64,000 bases of DNA from Neostapfia colusana. Lineage: Eukaryota; Streptophyta; Magnoliopsida; Poales; Poaceae. Made by a program: the position numbers and the translations under genes. Shown here piece after piece: positions 59,167-64,000 of the stretch; within the stretch, counting starts at the first letter, position 1, and the number at the start of each line of letters is the position of its first letter. The notes under the pieces are model-generated. The model did no database searches, was not told the DNA's origin, and saw only the letters and a list, made by a program, of their open reading frames with translations. The stretch spans positions 62,551,900 through 62,615,899 of the forward strand of contig JASWHV010000002.1 of the NCBI GenBank assembly GCA_030760725.1, in the 5' to 3' direction.

Positions 59167-60701
59167 ACTGCACAAAGATAATTTGTGAGGGGAGTCAAAA
59201 TATGATCTCAGCAGTATGTGAAAGTATGTAAAACATTAACATGCTAAAACTTTATGAAAGCATAACAAAATTTCATGTTTACACATCTTTCTAAAGCCAA
59301 CATATTTGGTCCCTCATTCTGTACAGAACAGACCTTTCTGTACTTAACCCAGAATTTGATCCAGTTATTAGCATTTTCATAACTCAAGTTGAATACCAAA
59401 GTTAAAGTTAACTTCCGTATCTTTCCAACGAGTACTGACATGCCTCTGGATCATCCCTTAACCAGAAGTTATGATCGTTCAAAGTTGACAGAATTTCTGG
59501 GCAAATTTTGCCAGCACCTCCTTTGTATGTGGTTGTTTTCACCACAGTTTTACAAACAAATGGGGTAAAATTCTGAACAAACTATGAACTACAAAATCGT
59601 TGCAAATTTCCTAACCTTTCCAATGGTGTATCATATGATCCTTAGAGATTTTCCTACAGACTGTTGGGTCTAATTTACAGCAACATCCAGAGAAGTTTGC
59701 AGCTGCTCTGTTTTCTGAACAGTTTGCATTCATCTGGACATTTAACCAAGTTGGTATCGGATTTGGCTCTGGAGTTCTACACAAAAGTTGTAGAGCACTT
59801 AATAACCTTTCCAGAACTGTATGAAACACCTCCATTGGGTCAAGCTAATCAAAGTTACTCTCTGTTAAAGACCAGAAAAATTTCTGTCTGAACAGAGCAC
59901 TCTGTCTTTGAGATCAAAAGAAGCCTTACAAGTCTCTTCTTCGAAACTTAGTTCAAATGAAGAGCTCAGTAACTAATATGTGCTTTATCACATCCATTTT
60001 TAGTTTGGAAGTTAGTCATGAATGATTTCTTCATAGATAAGAATACTATCCAGTGTTGTACGGTGACGATGCACCGTAAGACATATGACGGTACTACGTC
60101 ACCTCACCAAAGAAAAACATAACCGGATTACACCGGCATATACGTATCCTTAGGTGGCACTAAAACGGTCACTCGCAAACGTGTTCTACACGCACTAAGG
60201 TTTTCGTGGTTAGCACCTACATAAGCCACACTCAATCATCAGGCCCGGCTGCACACCGAACCCGGTATCCATACAGTTTGTACACCCGGCCTTCATCACT
60301 CGCCCAGGTGTTCTCAAGCCAAACACGCCTTGAGCTACGTGTTCACGTTACTGACCACGTGACGGGGTCTCCCAATTTGCACCATGCACGTCAGGGAATG
60401 GCGTTGCTCGAATACCCCAAATGACATGAACAGTCATAGAGGATACTAAAGCGGGTCGGGTTACCTGCCACACGTGAGGCTCTACCCTTCAGCTTGTGCG
60501 CACTGGTGGACAGCGCATACGTGCACCCCCCAAGACATAGACGTCCCGAGATGCACGACTTTCCGACATAACACATAAGTTAGCTTGCCACCTTCATAAT
60601 ATGCTAATAATAGTCCTTATGTGGGCCTAGTACCGTTATCTCACCGTATCCTATGTTTTTGACATAATATGATGCTCAGTCTGTGCTCTGTTCCCAACGT
60701 A
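59167..60701 (-). other. E5 untranslated leader
   Basis: Collinear with the E3 leader. Leader stem-loop at 60059-60078 with perfect 7-bp arms TACGGTG/CACCGTA and a 6-nt loop. No pre-gag ORF. Confidence 0.7.
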
Positions 60702-60713
60702 GCTCTGATACCA
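60702..60713 (-). other. E5 primer-binding site
   Basis: In sense TGGTATCAGAGC, two bases (CA) from the extended LTR end at 60716. A second PBS-like copy, TGGCATCAGAGC, lies 21 bp away at 60723-60734 inside the LTR as delimited by the 3' copy. Confidence 0.85.
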
Positions 60714-60715
60714 TG

Positions 60716-63700
60716 TGTAACAGCTCTGATGCCACGCTGAGACGGCCCCACGGGACCTCGTCGGGTGGTGCCGTGTTATGCGGCACCCAACAGCACACGG
60801 GTCGATGAACACACATCATATTACATAAATAGTTTGCGGAAGCGTACAAGATTGTTTTATAAATAAGTATATCAGAGTAAACTACAGCGGAAGACTATCA
60901 CTCTCACAGCTCATGTCTAAACTAGCAACAAAGAAACGGTCCAGCCCGCGGACGTTTCTTACTAGCAACACGAAGATCAATCTGCAGCGGCGAGGATGCT
61001 CTTTGAGTAAGCACTCGGAGGTTTCCGAGTCTCATCGGCATCCCTTCTCATAAGCATCGAGTCAATTACCTGCAAAACAACTCGGATAGCATCCGTGAGC
61101 ATAACGCTCAGCAAGACTTAACCGTCACCCTAAACATGAAACTCTAAGTGAGGTTATGAACCTAACATAGGATGGCATAAGCATAATTAAACTCGCCTAA
61201 AAGTGAATCCTTACTTTCAGACATTAATTGCAGCATTTTAAGTAACCCTGGGCACGCCACATCGGGAGTCCACAATCAAACAAGAAACGCTTTCCCCCGA
61301 TGTAAATTGCTCATGGCATAAAAGAATCGAGTTTGCACTAGCCTATTCATCAAGCTCCAATAAAAGGTAGAATAATACTTCACATCAAGATGATTAGTTC
61401 CTTTCTCATGCAAGTTCTTACTACGTCATGACTGTGAGAACAAGTATGCTCGGTCCATTCCATGAGCGACGGTGATTCGAATCAATAACACCCGGACTAC
61501 ACGACATGTACACCCGTACTCGACGTTGCCTACAACAACCATCACTGACGTCATACGTGGCAGCCTTTCCCCCATTTCACCCCCGCTGAATCGATCAAGT
61601 CGCCCCATACAGTAGCTACTCTCATGGTGCACCTTACGACGTGAGATGTCATGAGAATATTCCCCACATACTGCACACCGGCCGTCCGCCTGAGGCGACC
61701 CGAAAAGTCCCAACGACAGCTTCCCGAGGTACATCGGTTTACTGGGTCCCATATAGCCAGCATGAGTCCGGTACACAACTCAAACTTGTTCAACAGGGCC
61801 GCATACGGATCGGTCCTTGACCGACACGGACAGGTCTATAGCACCCAGGCCCCTATGTCCTGCTGCTCCTATAACCTTCCGGTCTCAACTTTAACTTGCT
61901 AATTCAATTACGAACCAATCCCATATGCCCCTGTTGTTCCTAAATCTGCGAGTAGCATCTCACCACTCGACTTCTACCGAACCGTACTTAAGCATGGCAG
62001 TTCCACACGGTGAAAAACACCTACCCAATACTCCATGGGTCATTTGGCTATGCAAGAGGAGTATCAATCACTAGACCTAATGCACAGTTCATATCTTGAT
62101 CGAATGTGAGTACAAAATAAAAACTTAACAGCTGTTAAATACAAACCGGAGCTTGCCTGTTTTGCAGGGTAGTCGTATATATCAGTTAGTGTCCTTGCAG
62201 ATCCACCCTTGACTCTCCGGAGCTTGATCCACTTCGATGAATCACTCCTTTGAGTCCCCTTCGTTGTGGTTCCTATTGAAATGCATATGCACATATTTTA
62301 TAGAATGTAATGGAAAGAAGTTATCGAATTACTTTCTTAAGAACAGAGGTTGTGTGGAAAAGCCAAGCAAGGCTTGGTTTGCCTCTGTTGTGCAAAGAAC
62401 AGAATTAAACTAATTTGACCTTAAGGCCCTTAGATATACACTAACCCTTTTCTCTAATGAACATAATAGATAAGCTGAAAAGATTTGAGTGCAACTGAAG
62501 AACAAGAACTCCAATGGCCTCAAAACTTTTACAGCAGGTTCTATACTACCTAAGGATTTAGATTGCCAAATTGCAGCTAATGTTGAGTCATATTGTGTCC
62601 TCCATAATTCTCACAATATCTCTTATGTATTTTTCCCTTATACATAAGTATGGAGAATAAGAACAGGGAGTTCCAGAACTCATCTTGGGCTGATAATTTA
62701 CATGTGAGTTCTTGATCACATGAGAGTCATCTGGTCCAAAATTCAGCCCTTTTACTTGGGTAGTTCTCCCAGAACAATTCTTTAAGCATTGGTACTCAAT
62801 AGAATTAATTTTGTAGTAATGTCCATTTTCATGCACAACTAAGTGAACTACAATTCCAAGTATGTCCCAGAGAGCTTTCCTAAATTTTCCTATGATTTTT
62901 GGAGCTATGGATTGCTCAGAACAGATTTTTGAAGTGGGAAACATTTTCTGAAAATGTTTCTGGACTCTTGTGAACACAGCAGATTGTTTTTAGCAAATTC
63001 CTACTCAAATGATCTTCAAATGAGCTGAAAATTTGCTATGAGGTCAAAAATATGCTAAAGAATATTCTGGCAAAATTTGGGTATTTTTGGATAAACCAAA
63101 CTCCCTCAATAATTCTTTTTTCGGAAAAATTTCCAAGAATTTTCCAGAATTACATAATTCGTTTCATACAAATTGGGTTGTAGATTTGGACATAGCTATT
63201 CAATATGAATCCAACCCAATTTGAATTACTAAATTTGGGGATGCCTAGCAAGAGTTATGAGGTTCTAAAGTTTGGGGAAAAATTCTGAAATTGACCTCTG
63301 TTTATTTTCCCATTTTCAGAGACATAAGGAATTAACACCACATTTGGCCAAGCAAATGAGGTCCAATGCTTCTGAAAATTTTACTGGAGTTCAAGTATTT
63401 TTGGAAGACTCTCCTGCCTAAATTTGGGGATTTTCCAATTCACAGAACTCCTGGAAAAATTCCCACAAGCTTTTCATTCTATGAATTAATGAGCCAAAAC
63501 CAGGGGTTTTCATAATTATTGGGTTGTACCTCTGGATAGTACTCACTTAGAGGAATCCAACACAATTTATCTCACTATTTTTGGAGCTTCCTGCACCAAG
63601 TTATGCATTTTACAAGTTTGCACAACTCTCTGTTTGATTTTAAACAGCACAGTCGCACGTGGGGCCCACGGGTCAGGTGCTTCTTCACCCTCCCGCCAGA

Positions 63701-64000
63701 GCCCGCGGGTGCACACCGGCAGAAAACTTGGCATGGCTCGTTCTCTCTCATTTCTCCACCAAATGAACTCCGGTTTCGCCCTACATGCTCCTGGGAACGT
63801 GGCGCAGCTGCCGGGCAAGGTTTCCCCGCGTGAAAACGGCTGTAGGTGGGTCGGCACCAGTGGGGCGGCTCGGGAGCTCGACATGGACGCGTTCCAGCGT
63901 GTCCAAAGCATCTCCCGGTGAGCTACGATGTCCTACAGCATCCCTATGGTTCTAGGAACATGGAACGGAGATCAGATCGTGCAGGAAGTAGCTGCAACCT
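60716..64000 (-). repeat. E5 5' LTR, partial
   Basis: Matches 50297 onward. The 3'-terminal unit (60716-60737) contains the second PBS-like motif. It contains 37 bp at about 63674-63710 that the 3' LTR lacks. The window ends inside the LTR. Confidence 0.85.

Larger units (their letters stand above)
50297..64000 (-). mobile_element. E5: Ty3/gypsy chromovirus, nearly complete, frame broken
   Basis: Minus strand. 3' LTR 50297-54647, polypurine tract, pol and gag with four breaks, 1.5-kb leader, PBS, and 3.3 kb of the 5' LTR before the window ends. It is inserted in the E4 LTR; expected target duplication GCTAA (50292-50296), partner outside the window. LTR copies differ at about 18 positions in the first 1.0 kb (1.8%). 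It belongs to the same family as E3 and is related to H1. It has no pre-gag ORF. Confidence 0.9.

Overview
The window is repeat DNA from a plant nuclear genome. I found no ordinary host gene, rRNA, tRNA gene or CRISPR array. Almost every base belongs to a stack of nested Ty3/gypsy LTR retrotransposons, with one CACTA (En/Spm) DNA-transposon fragment embedded in an LTR. Very long LTRs (3.4-4.4 kb), primer-binding sites matching the 3' end of initiator tRNA-Met, and pol proteins ending in a chromodomain-like segment point to chromoviruses of the Tekay/Del type in a grass. The grass assignment is inference from family resemblance.

Layout, with names used only here. E2 (minus, 21147-33632) is the degraded outer element and both its LTRs are interrupted. 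H1 (plus, 1-21146) sits in the left LTR of E2 and is reduced to LTR, a tandem primer-binding-site array, a scrap of pol and LTR. E1 (minus, 1389-16819) is inserted in H1. It is complete, with identical 4,044-bp LTR lengths, a perfect 5-bp target duplication GAAAC, and one uninterrupted gag-pol reading frame of about 1,543 codons. In the right LTR of E2 lie a CACTA fragment (30659-32831) between 158-bp direct repeats, and then E3 (plus, from 33633). E3 is cut within gag by E4 (minus, 39833-50296). E4 is in turn cut in its right LTR by E5 (minus, 50297 to the window end). The missing right parts of E5, E4, E3 and E2 should lie beyond 64000.

Timing by eye: LTR pairs differ by about 0.6% (E1), 1.8% (E5, first 1 kb) and 2.7% (E4, 1.2 kb). 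This agrees with E5 being nested in E4. E1 is the only element that looks coding-competent. E2, E4 and E5 carry nonsense codons, frameshifts and, in E2, lost catalytic residues.

The most unusual signal is in the H1/E3/E5 family, where the primer-binding site is tandemly repeated at 21-22 bp spacing (five units in H1, three in E3, two in E5). In E5 one unit is present at the 3' end of both LTRs, as if priming on a downstream copy had moved the LTR boundary past the original site. Other points of interest are a pre-gag ORF kept in E1/E2 with a different one in E4, stem-loops whose stems covary between families (one near the LTR 3' end, one in the leader), and a stop codon of E1 gag-pol created by the polypurine-tract/LTR junction.
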